The notes: generated from the sequence alone by a model not told the origin. Shown: positions 22,264 to 30,536, counted from the stretch's first letter. The stretch: 32,370 bases of DNA from JAWVZS01 sp964507825 (GCA_964507825.1 CAZDQM010000053.1:1-32370), one strand, 5' to 3'. A program made the numbers and translations.

Positions 22264-23262
22264 ATGGGGCATAGAAAGCACAGTCAGCCGCGCAGGGGAA
22301 GCCTTGCATACCTTCCAAGAGGGCGCGCCAAGAGCATGGAGGCTAGGATCAGGATGCAAGGTTGGCCGCACGTACAATCCGACGAGCCGCAGCTTGTTGC
22401 GCACTGCGGATTCAAGGCAGGCTGCGTCCAGATCGTCACGATCGACGACAGGGAGCATGTCCCAAACCATGGAAAGCAGCTAGTCAACCTAGGAACAGTC
22501 CTAGTAACCCCACCCGTCATAGTCCTGGGAGTCAGGGGATACACAAAGGATTCCAATGGAATGCATGCCGGATTTGATGTTTATTCAGAGGACATTCCAA
22601 AAAATATCTCAAAGGAGATCAAGATCAAAAACGGTCCTGATGCAATGACTAGTGCCGAAAAACAGCTTGGCCGGACAAGGGAAATATTTGCAATCGTGGC
22701 AGTATCTCCAAGAGCAGCCGGCCTAGAGCAGAAAAAGCCGTACGTCTTTGAGGTGCCAGTAAGGGGCGGCAATGTAGAAAAGCAGTTTGAGTTTGTAAAG
22801 GATCTTCTTGGAAAGGAGGTAAAATTCAACCAGGTCTTCGAGGAGGGCTCTAGTATCGACGTGGCCGCAATCACCAAGGGCAAGGGATGGCAGGGAGTCA
22901 TCCAGAGGTATGGCGCAAAGAGAAAGCAGCACAAATCAAGAAAGACGGTAAGGGAATTAGGCTCGCTTGGTCCCATATCACCACAAAATATCATGTACAC
23001 GGTCCCGAGGGCCGGACAGATGGGATTTCATCAAAGAATAGAATATAACAAGAGAATCATGGTCGTCTCAAACGCGGACGACGGGAACATAAAGATCAAC
23101 CCGGCAGGCGGATACAAGCACTTTGGCCTAGTCAGGGGAGACTATATCATACTAAAGGGTTCGGTACCGGGAACATACCGCAGATTGATCAAGATGAGAA
23201 AGCAGATAAGAAACGAGCCTGCCAAGACATCCAAGCCAAACATACTAGAGGTTGTTGCATGA
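22264..23262 (+). CDS. rpl3: Ribosomal protein L3 (uL3)
   Basis: Large-subunit assembly protein near the peptidyl-transferase centre. 332 residues, the archaeal/eukaryotic length. MGHRKHSQPRRGSLAYLPRG at the start and AITKGKGWQGVIQRYGAK plus GSLGPISPQNIMYTVPRAGQ in the second half are diagnostic. It is the first gene of the operon and overlaps L4 by 4 bp (ATGA at 23259-23262). Confidence 0.97.
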   Translation: MGHRKHSQPRRGSLAYLPRGRAKSMEARIRMQGWPHVQSDEPQLVAHCGFKAGCVQIVTIDDREHVPNHGKQLVNLGTVLVTPPVIVLGVRGYTKDSNGMHAGFDVYSEDIPKNISKEIKIKNGPDAMTSAEKQLGRTREIFAIVAVSPRAAGLEQKKPYVFEVPVRGGNVEKQFEFVKDLLGKEVKFNQVFEEGSSIDVAAITKGKGWQGVIQRYGAKRKQHKSRKTVRELGSLGPISPQNIMYTVPRAGQMGFHQRIEYNKRIMVVSNADDGNIKINPAGGYKHFGLVRGDYIILKGSVPGTYRRLIKMRKQIRNEPAKTSKPNILEVVA

Positions 23263-24071
23263 AGGCGCGTGCATATACAATATCGGGATCAGAGGACGGC
23301 GAGGTAGAGCTTCCACAAATATTCCACACCCCTACAAGGAGGGACGTCATTGCAAAGGCATACATCAACTTAGAGTCGCACAGGTTCCAGCCAAAGGGAA
23401 CGCATCCGACTGCCGGCATGGACGTGGTTGCAAGATCAAATGATCCGCCGACAGGGCATGCTTCATCACGAATTGCAAAGATGCGCGGAGGAGGCGGCGG
23501 ACGTCAGGGACAGGCCGGCGGCGTTGCATCCGTAAGGGGCGGAAGACAGGCCCATCCACCAAAGGTGCAAAAGGTAATCCACAAAAAGATCAATAAAAAG
23601 GAGAACAGGCTTGCGCTGTGTTCTGCAATTGCGGCTACGGCATCCAAGGAATTAATCGAGTCAAGGGGCCACGCGGTAGGCTCCAACGAATCATTTCCCG
23701 TTATAGTATCTGACGACATCGAATCAATCTCAAGGACCAAGGACCTAATACAGGTCATAGATGCCCTGAATCTTACAGGCGACTTGGACAGGCTCAAGAA
23801 TAGAAAGTCCAGGACCGGCAAGGCAGCCTTACGCGGAAGGACGAAAAAGGTCGGAAAAAGCATCCTGTTTGTGTGCAGTGTAACAGACAATCTTTCCAAG
23901 GCGGCCAGCTCGATCCCGGGAGTCGATGCGGTATCCGTCAAGAATCTAAGCGTGCTTGACCTGGCGCCGGGCTCTACGCTGATCAGACTTGTGATATACT
24001 CCAAATCAGCAATAGAGGAGATTGCAAAGATAAAATCCCCGCATCTAGAGGTAATGGTGAAGGTACGATGA
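23259..24071 (+). CDS. rpl4: Ribosomal protein L4 (uL4)
   Basis: 270 residues. The long exit-tunnel loop is visible as ASSRIAKMRGGGGGRQGQAG and the following basic stretch. The N-terminus has LPQIFHTPTRRDVIAKAY, typical of archaeal L4e/L1e. It overlaps L3 and L23 by 4 bp each (ATGA), so translation of the three is coupled. Confidence 0.96.
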   Translation: MKARAYTISGSEDGEVELPQIFHTPTRRDVIAKAYINLESHRFQPKGTHPTAGMDVVARSNDPPTGHASSRIAKMRGGGGGRQGQAGGVASVRGGRQAHPPKVQKVIHKKINKKENRLALCSAIAATASKELIESRGHAVGSNESFPVIVSDDIESISRTKDLIQVIDALNLTGDLDRLKNRKSRTGKAALRGRTKKVGKSILFVCSVTDNLSKAASSIPGVDAVSVKNLSVLDLAPGSTLIRLVIYSKSAIEEIAKIKSPHLEVMVKVR

Positions 24072-24334
24072 ACGTGGATCAGGCAATGAACGTTATTTTA
24101 AAGCCGTACATCACGGAAAAGACCTTTGCGGCAATAGAGACCGAGAGTAAAATTTGCTTTATTGTAGACAGGTCTGCAAACAAGCCGCAGATAGTCGAGG
24201 CGGTCCAGGCGCTGTACAATATGCAGGCAATCAAGGTAAATACGGCAAGGACGATATACGGCAAAAAAGCCTTTGTACAGTTTGAGGACGCGGAGAAGGC
24301 CAGGGATCTGGCAACGAAAATAGGAATGCTCTAA
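24068..24334 (+). CDS. rpl23: Ribosomal protein L23 (uL23)
   Basis: 88 residues, archaeal size. LKPYITEKTFAAIETESKIC and VNTARTIYGKKAFVQFED are the family blocks. It lies at the exit-tunnel rim and docks the signal recognition particle in known ribosomes. In most archaea L2 follows directly; here a 44-bp spacer leads straight to S19. Confidence 0.96.
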   Translation: MNVDQAMNVILKPYITEKTFAAIETESKICFIVDRSANKPQIVEAVQALYNMQAIKVNTARTIYGKKAFVQFEDAEKARDLATKIGML

Positions 24335-24378
24335 TATGACGCATGAATTTTCGCTGATATCAATGGAGAAAAGGAATC

Positions 24379-24774
24379 ATGGTTAAAGAGTTCAAATACA
24401 GAGGAATCCCGCATGCTGAGCTAGAGAGCATGTCGCTAGAAAACCTCTTCAAGCTGTTCAACTCACGCCAGCGAAGGTCACTTACCAGAGGAATCACAGA
24501 TAACAAGAGGAAGCTTATAGAGGAGATAAAGGCGGCCAAGGCCGGCAAGATTACAGCCCCGATCAAGACACACGTCAGGGATTTAATAGTCCTGCCATAC
24601 ATGGTGGGCGTTACGGTCAATGTCTTTTCAGGAAAAGAGTTCGTTCCAGTGGCAATCATGGAGGAGATGATCGGGCACTATCTGGGCGAATACGTCATTA
24701 CCAACAAGCGGGTCCAACACGGCGCCCCCGGCGTGGGAGCGTCAAGATCCAGCCTGTACGTACCGTTAAAGTGA
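24379..24774 (+). CDS. rps19: Ribosomal protein S19 (uS19)
   Basis: 131 residues. KEFKYRGIPHAELESMSLEN, then PIKTHVRDLIVLPYMVGVTV and GKEFVPVAIMEEMIGHYLGE are characteristic of the archaeal/eukaryotic S19 (S15e) form. It starts at ATG 24379 after AAGGAATC, a weak Shine-Dalgarno. The 44 bp in front hold only a 16-codon frame, not an L2 relic that I can see. Confidence 0.96.
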   Translation: MVKEFKYRGIPHAELESMSLENLFKLFNSRQRRSLTRGITDNKRKLIEEIKAAKAGKITAPIKTHVRDLIVLPYMVGVTVNVFSGKEFVPVAIMEEMIGHYLGEYVITNKRVQHGAPGVGASRSSLYVPLK

Positions 24775-24779
24775 TCAAT

Positions 24780-25238
24780 ATGGGAAGATTCGACTATGCA
24801 TTTCAAAACTATGATCCAACAAAGCATGTTAGATCCTCGATCAGGGAAAAGGACATCTCACACAAGCATGCAAGGGAGATCTCACGCAGAATCTCCGGCA
24901 TGCGGTTGGAAAAGGCAAGAGATTATCTGCAACGCGTTGCAAACATGGAAAGCGCCGTGCCGATGAAGCGGTTCAAAAAGCAGGTAGGGCATAAATCAGA
25001 CCCTGGACTCATGGCAGGACGCTATCCGCAAAAGTCGGCCAAAGAGTTCCTGAAACTGCTAGACAACCTAGAGTCAAATGCAGAGTTTAAGGGGATGGAC
25101 ATGGACAGGTTGAAGATCATAAATGTGACAAGCCACAAGGGAGTGCTGATAAAGCGATTCACTCCAAGGGCGATGGGAAGGGCATCTCCAAAAAATAACG
25201 TACGGACTCACGTCGAACTAGTAGCCCAGGAGGTATAA
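24780..25238 (+). CDS. rpl22: Ribosomal protein L22 (uL22)
   Basis: 152 residues from ATG 24780; a GTG at 24771 overlapping the S19 stop is possible but adds only three residues. FDYAFQNYDPTKHVRSSIRE and KHAREISRRISGMRLEKARD are the archaeal L22 N-terminal blocks, and the C-terminal hairpin ends FTPRAMGRASPKNNVRTHVE. It lines the peptide exit tunnel. Confidence 0.96.
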   Translation: MGRFDYAFQNYDPTKHVRSSIREKDISHKHAREISRRISGMRLEKARDYLQRVANMESAVPMKRFKKQVGHKSDPGLMAGRYPQKSAKEFLKLLDNLESNAEFKGMDMDRLKIINVTSHKGVLIKRFTPRAMGRASPKNNVRTHVELVAQEV

Positions 25239-25241
25239 GAG

Positions 25242-25985
25242 ATGTCGGTAAAAAGCGTGATCAAGGATAATTATAACATGATGCTTCTCAAGGACTATCT
25301 CAGAGAGCGCATCAAGGACGCGGGATTCTCGCATGTGGAGATGGCAAAGACGCCGACGGGTACAAGGGTGTCACTGCACGTGACTAGGCCGGGTATAGTC
25401 ATCGGCAGGAAGGGTTCGGGGATCAAAGAGCTGACAGATACCCTAGGCGAAAGATTCGGACTAAAGAATCCGCAGATTGCAGTAGTGGAGATAGACAAGC
25501 CGGAGCTCTCTCCAAGTGTCATGTGTAATCGAATTGCAGCCCACATCTCGCGCGGGGTGGCATTCAGGCGTGCAACCATGTGGACGCTAAAGCAGATCAT
25601 GGAGAGCGGAGCCATGGGCGTACAGATTACCGTATCAGGCAAGCTTAGGGGCGACAGATCGGCGTTTGAAAAGCATACGCAGGGTATCCTGCCAAGGGCG
25701 GGCCATCATGCGGAGATCATAGTATCAGAAGATGTAGCGCATGTAGAGACCCCGATGGGACTAATCGGAGTCAGGATAAGAATTGCAAGAAAGGAGATGA
25801 TTGTTCCAGAGTTTGAATTAAAGTCCGAGCAGCCTAGGCAGATCAAGGATGCAGATACCGGCAAGATGAGGGACGAGACGGAGAATGAGCGCAAGGCAAG
25901 GACAGAGTCCGAACAGATTGCAAGGGAGGCCGAAAAAATGAAGGAGATAGAGACCCTTGAGGAAGAGGAGAACAAGCTGAGATGA
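25242..25985 (+). CDS. rps3: Ribosomal protein S3 (uS3)
   Basis: 247 residues. The KH domain shows VIGRKGSGIKELTDTLGERF, and the C-terminal domain shows GVQITVSGKLRGDRSAF and GLIGVRIRIARKEMIVPEFE. A highly charged tail of about 50 residues (ending EIETLEEEENKLR) extends past the core and may be a coiled coil. The L22 stop and an AGGAGGT run sit just in front. It overlaps L29 by 4 bp (ATGA). Confidence 0.96.
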   Translation: MSVKSVIKDNYNMMLLKDYLRERIKDAGFSHVEMAKTPTGTRVSLHVTRPGIVIGRKGSGIKELTDTLGERFGLKNPQIAVVEIDKPELSPSVMCNRIAAHISRGVAFRRATMWTLKQIMESGAMGVQITVSGKLRGDRSAFEKHTQGILPRAGHHAEIIVSEDVAHVETPMGLIGVRIRIARKEMIVPEFELKSEQPRQIKDADTGKMRDETENERKARTESEQIAREAEKMKEIETLEEEENKLR

Positions 25986-26194
25986 AGTTAACCATGGATG
26001 CAATCAGGAAGATGAGTGAGGATGAGCTCATGCACAAGATGCACGATGCACGCGTCGAGCTAGGAAGGTTGCAAACGGACGGGGCCAAGGGCACGTTACG
26101 CAAGGAAAGCGGGAACATCAGGGCCACTAAAAAGAACATTGCCAGGATGATGACTAGACAAAACGAGATGAGGAATGATGATAACGGAGAATAA
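25982..26194 (+). CDS. rpl29: Ribosomal protein L29 (uL29)
   Basis: 70 residues, a helical hairpin protein. MDAIRKMSEDELMHKMHDAR and the RATKKNIARMMTRQNE segment match the family. Its 3' end overlaps the RNase P protein gene by 20 bp, an unusually long overlap for this operon. Confidence 0.93.
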   Translation: MKLTMDAIRKMSEDELMHKMHDARVELGRLQTDGAKGTLRKESGNIRATKKNIARMMTRQNEMRNDDNGE

Positions 26195-26444
26195 TATTTA
26201 CAGGCACGAAATAATAGGCCTCAAGGCCACGGTATCAGACTCTGCCAATCCGCAGTTGATCGGCACATCCGGACGGATAATATACGAGACAAAATCCATG
26301 ATTATATTGGAGACGAGTTCGGGAACAAAGTCAATTCCAAAACATATCAATACATGGACGCTGACGGCAGATGGCCGCGACATGCAGGTTCACGGTAGCG
26401 ACATCTCAAGGCGTCCGGTAGACAGGTTGGTGATCAAGAAATGA
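26175..26444 (+). CDS. rnp1: RNase P protein component 1 (Rpp29/aRpp29)
   Basis: Archaeal homolog of Rpp29/Pop4, a protein subunit of RNase P that helps mature tRNA 5' ends (89 residues, normal). The Sm-like fold is shown by RHEIIGLKATVSDSANPQLI, GTSGRIIYETKSMIIL and the PKHINTWTLTA segment. The embedding between L29 and S17 is the usual archaeal arrangement, here without the SUI1 gene that commonly precedes it. The start is ATG 26175 or the adjacent ATG 26178. Confidence 0.92.
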   Translation: MMITENNIYRHEIIGLKATVSDSANPQLIGTSGRIIYETKSMIILETSSGTKSIPKHINTWTLTADGRDMQVHGSDISRRPVDRLVIKK

Positions 26445-26764
26445 GCAGGAATATAGGGTTAGATGTAGACGTCCCAGACAAGGAATGCGACGACAGGCAC
26501 TGTCCGTTCCATGGCAGATTGCCAATACGCGGAAAACTCTTTGATGGAACTGCAACAGGTACAAAGTCCAGACAGACTATTACCCTGCAAAAGGACACCC
26601 CGACATACATGAGCAAGTTCAAAAGATATGCAAGGAGTAAGAGTACCATCCATGCACACGTGCCCGCATGCATCTCGGTAAGTGACGGGGATCTCGTACG
26701 GACTGCCGAATGCAGGCCCATATCAAAGTCCGTCTCTTACGTAGTAGTGGAGGTCAGAAGGTAA
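26441..26764 (+). CDS. rps17: Ribosomal protein S17 (uS17)
   Basis: 107 residues. The archaeal S17 features DKECDDRHCPFHGRLPIRGK and the OB-fold block RYARSKSTIHAHVPACI are present. It overlaps Rnp1 by 4 bp and L14 by one base. Confidence 0.95.
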   Translation: MSRNIGLDVDVPDKECDDRHCPFHGRLPIRGKLFDGTATGTKSRQTITLQKDTPTYMSKFKRYARSKSTIHAHVPACISVSDGDLVRTAECRPISKSVSYVVVEVRR

Positions 26765-27198
26765 TGTCGCAGGGACGAAGCAGGGGCAAGACAAAGGGCG
26801 TGGCCGAATTCAGGCCGTATGTCACAAAGGCGCTTCCAATTGGCGCGGAGATAAACTGTGCGGACAATTCGGGTGCAAAGATTGTCGAGATAGTAATGGT
26901 GCCGGGGCACAAGACTAGGGTATCTAGGCTCCCGGCGGCATCGGTGGGTGATTTTGTAAACGTGGTAGTAAAAAAGGGACCCGCCGAGCTAAGAAAGCAG
27001 GTGTTTGGAGCCGTGATTATAAGGCAGAAATATCCGATACGGAGGTTAAACGGCGTGCGCGTCGTCTTTGAGGACAACGCGGCAGTCCTCATGACCTCAG
27101 AAGGCGAGGCAAAGGGCACTGACATAAAGGGACCGGTTGCGGCAGAGGCGTCTGAAAAATGGCCCCGTGTTGCAAACCTGGCATCAATGGTGGTATGA
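26764..27198 (+). CDS. rpl14: Ribosomal protein L14 (uL14)
   Basis: 144 residues from ATG 26764, which overlaps the S17 stop TAA by one base. The frame is open upstream to 26710 but that part lies inside S17. INCADNSGAKIVEIVMVPGH, GDFVNVVVKKGPAELRKQVF and RRLNGVRVVFEDNAAVLM are diagnostic. Confidence 0.96.
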   Translation: MSQGRSRGKTKGVAEFRPYVTKALPIGAEINCADNSGAKIVEIVMVPGHKTRVSRLPAASVGDFVNVVVKKGPAELRKQVFGAVIIRQKYPIRRLNGVRVVFEDNAAVLMTSEGEAKGTDIKGPVAAEASEKWPRVANLASMVV

Positions 27199-27199
27199 T

Positions 27200-27835
27200 A
27201 TGAAGCCGACCAAGATGAGAAATCAGCAAAGGTACGCAACCGCCACAGGCAGGCAGCTCTTCAGTCATCTTTCCAAGGACATGCAAAAAAAGTATTCAAG
27301 GAGGAGTGCAAGGGTCATCGAAGGAGATACCGTAAAGGTGATTCGCGGCGAGTACCGCGGTGTGGAGGGAAACGTGGCAAAGATTGATGTTGTCGGCGGC
27401 AGGATTGCAATCGAGAGCGTGCAGAACACGAAAAAACGCGGTGACAAGTACGACGTATTCATCCACTCGTCAAATATCATACTAACTAACCTGAACACGG
27501 ATGACAAGTGGAGGGAAAAGAAGCTACGAGGTGAAAAGGGCGAGCCCTCAAAGCCGGCTGAGACAGAACAGGCGCCCGATGATAATATAGAAGATGGTCA
27601 AGATGATGATTCAGGGGATATTATAGAAAAGGGTATAGAGTCTGAGGATGTAAAAGAGTCAAAGATGGCAGAGGATATAGAATCAGAAAAACAGATCGCA
27701 GAGGATATAGAACCACAAGGTAATAGAGAAAAGGGTATAGAGTCCGAGGATGTAAAAGAGTCAAAGATGGCAGAGGATATAGAATCAGAACCAAGGCAGA
27801 CTAGGACTGAAAAGTCAAAGGAGGTCGAAGAATAA
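27200..27835 (+). CDS. rpl24: Ribosomal protein L24 (uL24) with long acidic repeat tail
   Basis: 211 residues from ATG 27200. The first 120 or so are a normal archaeal L24 with the KOW motif (VIEGDTVKVIRGEYRGVEGN). The remaining 90 are a Glu/Asp/Lys/Ser-rich extension that is not part of the usual fold. It contains a duplicated unit, GIESEDVKESKMAEDIESE, encoded by two 64-bp copies with one mismatch (27625-27688 and 27727-27790). Typical archaeal L24 is about 120-150 residues. The tail is probably disordered. S4e starts on the last base of the stop. Confidence 0.93.
   Translation: MKPTKMRNQQRYATATGRQLFSHLSKDMQKKYSRRSARVIEGDTVKVIRGEYRGVEGNVAKIDVVGGRIAIESVQNTKKRGDKYDVFIHSSNIILTNLNTDDKWREKKLRGEKGEPSKPAETEQAPDDNIEDGQDDDSGDIIEKGIESEDVKESKMAEDIESEKQIAEDIEPQGNREKGIESEDVKESKMAEDIESEPRQTRTEKSKEVEE
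27625..27688 (+). repeat. 64-bp direct repeat in rpl24, copy 1
   Basis: Matches 27727-27790 at 63 of 64 positions, the one difference being the third base of a serine codon. The copies start 102 bp apart, a multiple of three, so the frame is kept. Confidence 0.9.
27727..27790 (+). repeat. 64-bp direct repeat in rpl24, copy 2
   Basis: Second copy of the repeat described at 27625-27688. Confidence 0.9.
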
Positions 27836-28551
27836 TGGTAAGCATATCTGGAAGTAAAAAGCTCAAGCGCCAGATGGCGCCCCTGTTCTGGGGCATTGGC
27901 AGAAAAGATAAAAGGTTTGCAATTACCGTAAGGCCAGGTCCGCATCCAAAGAACTTGTCAATACCTAGCGCTGTATTTCTAAGGGATACTCTAAAGATCG
28001 TCACCTCGCTAAGGGAGGCAAAATCCGCAATCTATGCAGGTAGCGTAAAGGTGGATGGTATAGTAAGAAAGTCGTTGCACCACGGAATCGGTCTGATGGA
28101 CATAGTCGAGCTGTCAGGAATCAATGACGTGTACAGGCTAGTTCCCAGAGACGGGTCTCCACTCATTCCGATCAAGATTAGCGCAGATGAAAAGTCCAAA
28201 AAGCTCTGCAGGGTCACCTCAAAGACCACGATCAAGGGCGGAAAAATGCAGCTTGGATTCCATGACGGAAGGACCATAATTACAGATTCTGATGCAAGGC
28301 CGGGCGACACGTGCGTTATTCAGGTCCCAGAGCAAGAGATCATAGATATAATAAGACTAAAAGCCGGCGCGCATATTATAGTTACAAAGGGTGCAAACGC
28401 GGGGCAGACAGGTACCGTTGAAAAGATCGACGAGGGTACGTTTAATCTTCCAAGAAAGGCGCTAATCGCGCTAGAGGGCAGGAATATAGAGATTCAAACA
28501 GATAACACAATGGTAGTAGGAATGGACGGACCGGTAATTCAAATCCAGTGA
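27835..28551 (+). CDS. rps4e: Ribosomal protein S4e
   Basis: 238 residues, archaeal/eukaryotic-specific. It has the S4e N-terminus GSKKLKRQMAPLFWGIGRKD, an S4-like RNA-binding segment around residues 45-100, a central domain, and a C-terminal KOW motif (IIVTKGANAGQTGTVEKIDE). It overlaps L24 by one base and the L5 start by one base. Confidence 0.95.
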   Translation: MVSISGSKKLKRQMAPLFWGIGRKDKRFAITVRPGPHPKNLSIPSAVFLRDTLKIVTSLREAKSAIYAGSVKVDGIVRKSLHHGIGLMDIVELSGINDVYRLVPRDGSPLIPIKISADEKSKKLCRVTSKTTIKGGKMQLGFHDGRTIITDSDARPGDTCVIQVPEQEIIDIIRLKAGAHIIVTKGANAGQTGTVEKIDEGTFNLPRKALIALEGRNIEIQTDNTMVVGMDGPVIQIQ

Positions 28552-29078
28552 TGAGTATGGCAGAACAGGTACAGCAGGCAATGAAGAGAATTTATTTAGA
28601 AAAGGTCGTCCTCAACATGGGTATAGGACGATCCGGTGACGCGGTGGAGACGGGGCGCAGATGCCTAGAGCAGATAACAGGTAAAAAGCCCAATACAAGG
28701 GCTGCAAAAAAGACGTACAGGGACTGGGGTGTGAGAAAGGGCGAGCCGATCGGCGTTGCCGTTACAGTCAGGGGCAATGATGCCGTAATACTGCTCAAAA
28801 GATTACTTGACGCAAAGGCAAATACAATAAACGGAAGATCATTTGACGACTTTGGCAACGTCTCGTTTGGAATAAGGGAGCACATAGACATCCCTGACGT
28901 AAAATACGACCCGCAGATTGGAATACTAGGCATGGAGGCGGCAGTCGCGCTTGCAAGGCCCGGTTACAGCATAAGAAAGCGCAGCAAGCACAAGGCAAGT
29001 GTTGGCAAGGGGCACGTAATCACAAAAGAGGAGGCAAAGAATTACATGAAGGCCGAATTCGGGGTGAGTATTGCATAA
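28551..29078 (+). CDS. rpl5: Ribosomal protein L5 (uL5)
   Basis: Binds 5S rRNA. 175 residues from ATG 28551 (a GTG at 28548 and ATG 28557 are alternatives). IYLEKVVLNMGIGRSGDAVE, KKTYRDWGVRKGEPIGVAVT and FGNVSFGIREHIDIPDVKYD are family blocks. It overlaps S4e and S14 by one base each. Confidence 0.95.
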   Translation: MSMAEQVQQAMKRIYLEKVVLNMGIGRSGDAVETGRRCLEQITGKKPNTRAAKKTYRDWGVRKGEPIGVAVTVRGNDAVILLKRLLDAKANTINGRSFDDFGNVSFGIREHIDIPDVKYDPQIGILGMEAAVALARPGYSIRKRSKHKASVGKGHVITKEEAKNYMKAEFGVSIA

Positions 29079-29257
29079 TGGCAAAGGACAGATCATACAA
29101 GGCCACGGGCAGAAAGCAGCACAAATTTGGAAGGGGTTCCCGATGGTGCAAGAGGTGCGGGGATTATACGGCAGTAATTCAAAAATACGATCTCATGATA
29201 TGCAGACGGTGCTTCAGGGAAGTGGCAAGCTCCCTAGGATTCAGGAAGAACAGGTGA
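29078..29257 (+). CDS. rps14: Ribosomal protein S14 (uS14), zinc-binding
   Basis: 59 residues, starting at the ATG that shares its A with the L5 stop. Four cysteines in WCKRCG and ICRRCF form the zinc site of the C+ type S14, with a typical 14-residue spacing between pairs. The basic N-terminus AKDRSYKATGRKQHKFGRGS and the C-terminus ASSLGFRKNR match archaeal S14. S8 begins 4 bp after the stop. Confidence 0.95.
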   Translation: MAKDRSYKATGRKQHKFGRGSRWCKRCGDYTAVIQKYDLMICRRCFREVASSLGFRKNR

Positions 29258-29261
29258 TATA

Positions 29262-29654
29262 ATGCCGGCAACCAACGTCCTAGCAAACCTGTTTGTCACG
29301 TTGTACAACAACGAGGCGAGGCGAAAAAGCGAATGTACAGTCCTGCCGACCTCAAAGCTCGGCATCGAGATCCTCAAGACCCTCCAAAGGGACGGGTATA
29401 TCGGGGAGTTTGAGCACATAGATGACGGCAGGGGAGGCAAGTTCAAGATAAAATTATTGGCAAAGATAAACAAGTGCGGCGCAATTTCGCCAAGGTTCAA
29501 GGTGAAAAAGGACGAGTTTCCGGTATGGGAGCAGCAGTATCTGCCCGCATACGACAGGGGCACGCTCCTAGTCACGACAAACCAGGGAGTCATGTCGCAC
29601 CATGATGCCGTCAGCAAGGGAATCGGGGGATTTTTGATAGGATATGTCTACTGA
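29262..29654 (+). CDS. rps8: Ribosomal protein S8 (uS8)
   Basis: 130 residues. LANLFVTLYNNEARRKSECT at the start and TNQGVMSHHDAVSKGIGGFL at the end are diagnostic of archaeal S8 (S15Ae-like). It overlaps L6 by 11 bp. Confidence 0.95.
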   Translation: MPATNVLANLFVTLYNNEARRKSECTVLPTSKLGIEILKTLQRDGYIGEFEHIDDGRGGKFKIKLLAKINKCGAISPRFKVKKDEFPVWEQQYLPAYDRGTLLVTTNQGVMSHHDAVSKGIGGFLIGYVY

Positions 29655-30228
29655 TGCAAAACAGGTAGCAGAGATATCCCACAAAAAGGATGAAAAGTTT
29701 GAGGCCAGGGTAGACATTCCCGACGGCGTCACCGTAAGCCTCAACAGGAATATGCTAGAGGTCAGCGGCCCGCTAGGTAAAACGTTTAAGAGTTTCAGAA
29801 AGATCCCCGTGAATATAAGGATAGACGGGAATATAGTGCTACTAAAGGCCGCAGGGTTTAGGAAAAAGGACCGCTCTATAATGAATACGTCAAGATCAAT
29901 AATTCGCAACCTGTGCGAGGGAGTAATGGAGGGATATACGGCAAAGATGAAGGTCGTCTTTGCGCACTTTCCCATTACAGTAAAGGTCGACGGCGACCGA
30001 GTTCTAATTGAAAACTTTCAGGGGGAGCGTTCGGCGAGGGTTGCAATGATCAGCGGCGCCGCAAAGGTGTCCCCAAAGGGCGAGGATGTCATAGTTACAG
30101 GTCATGTCAAGACCGACGTGTCGCAGACTGTTGCGAATATACAGTTAAAGACCAGAGTCAAGGGGAAGGACCACAGGGTATTTCTGGACGGAATTTACGT
30201 TACGGAGCTAGTCAAGGGTATACAGTGA
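29644..30228 (+). CDS. rpl6: Ribosomal protein L6 (uL6)
   Basis: 194 residues with the two-fold L6 repeat: VTVSLNRNMLEVSGPLGKTF in the first half and VKVDGDRVLIENFQGERSAR in the second. ATG 29644 lies inside the S8 3' end. The operon seems to end here. The genes that usually follow in archaea (L32e, L19e, L18, S5, L30, L15) are not present; a small unknown gene follows instead after 3 bp. Confidence 0.95.
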   Translation: MSTDAKQVAEISHKKDEKFEARVDIPDGVTVSLNRNMLEVSGPLGKTFKSFRKIPVNIRIDGNIVLLKAAGFRKKDRSIMNTSRSIIRNLCEGVMEGYTAKMKVVFAHFPITVKVDGDRVLIENFQGERSARVAMISGAAKVSPKGEDVIVTGHVKTDVSQTVANIQLKTRVKGKDHRVFLDGIYVTELVKGIQ

Positions 30229-30231
30229 GCC

Positions 30232-30519
30232 ATGTCTCTGGATCCAGAATTCAAAAATAGCATGATAGAATATATCGAAATGTCCCTCAAGATGTTCAAG
30301 GAGGCAGACGCGTCGCCGCGTATCATGGCCAAGTGGACGCCGGCAAACCAGGGCGACTTTTTGGCAGGATTCTTTGTAGGCCAGGTCTTTGGCACGGCCA
30401 TAGCCATACTAAACATGACCAATAAAAGAGAGCCTGACGAGATTGAAAAGGCAGACGTGATCAGGATGATAGAGGGGTATTCTGATGAGATCACGGAATG
30501 TTTTTCAAGGTTCAAATGA
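30232..30519 (+). CDS. Unknown 95-residue protein at the end of the ribosomal operon
   Basis: Not recognised. It starts 3 bp after L6, so it is very likely co-transcribed with the ribosomal genes. It appears all-helical: an amphipathic N-terminal helix (MIEYIEMSLKMFKEAD), a conserved-looking centre (AKWTPANQGDFLAGFFVGQV, a moderately hydrophobic helix, not clearly a membrane span), and an acidic C-terminal helix. No metal or nucleotide motif. The constant co-expression suggests a housekeeping role, but nothing more can be said. Confidence 0.7.
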   Translation: MSLDPEFKNSMIEYIEMSLKMFKEADASPRIMAKWTPANQGDFLAGFFVGQVFGTAIAILNMTNKREPDEIEKADVIRMIEGYSDEITECFSRFK

Positions 30520-30536
30520 TCCCTCGTTTCGTAAGG

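Noticed and set aside
24337..24384. 16-codon frame between L23 and S19 as an L2 relic
   Set aside because: The peptide has no resemblance to L2 and is too short to judge.
26710..26763. Longer start for L14 inside S17
   Set aside because: The conserved L14 core starts after ATG 26764, and a one-base overlap with the S17 stop is the style used throughout this operon.
29071..29262. 63-codon frame between L5 and S8
   Set aside because: It is an out-of-frame shadow of S14, which lies at 29078-29257 in a different frame with the zinc cysteines.
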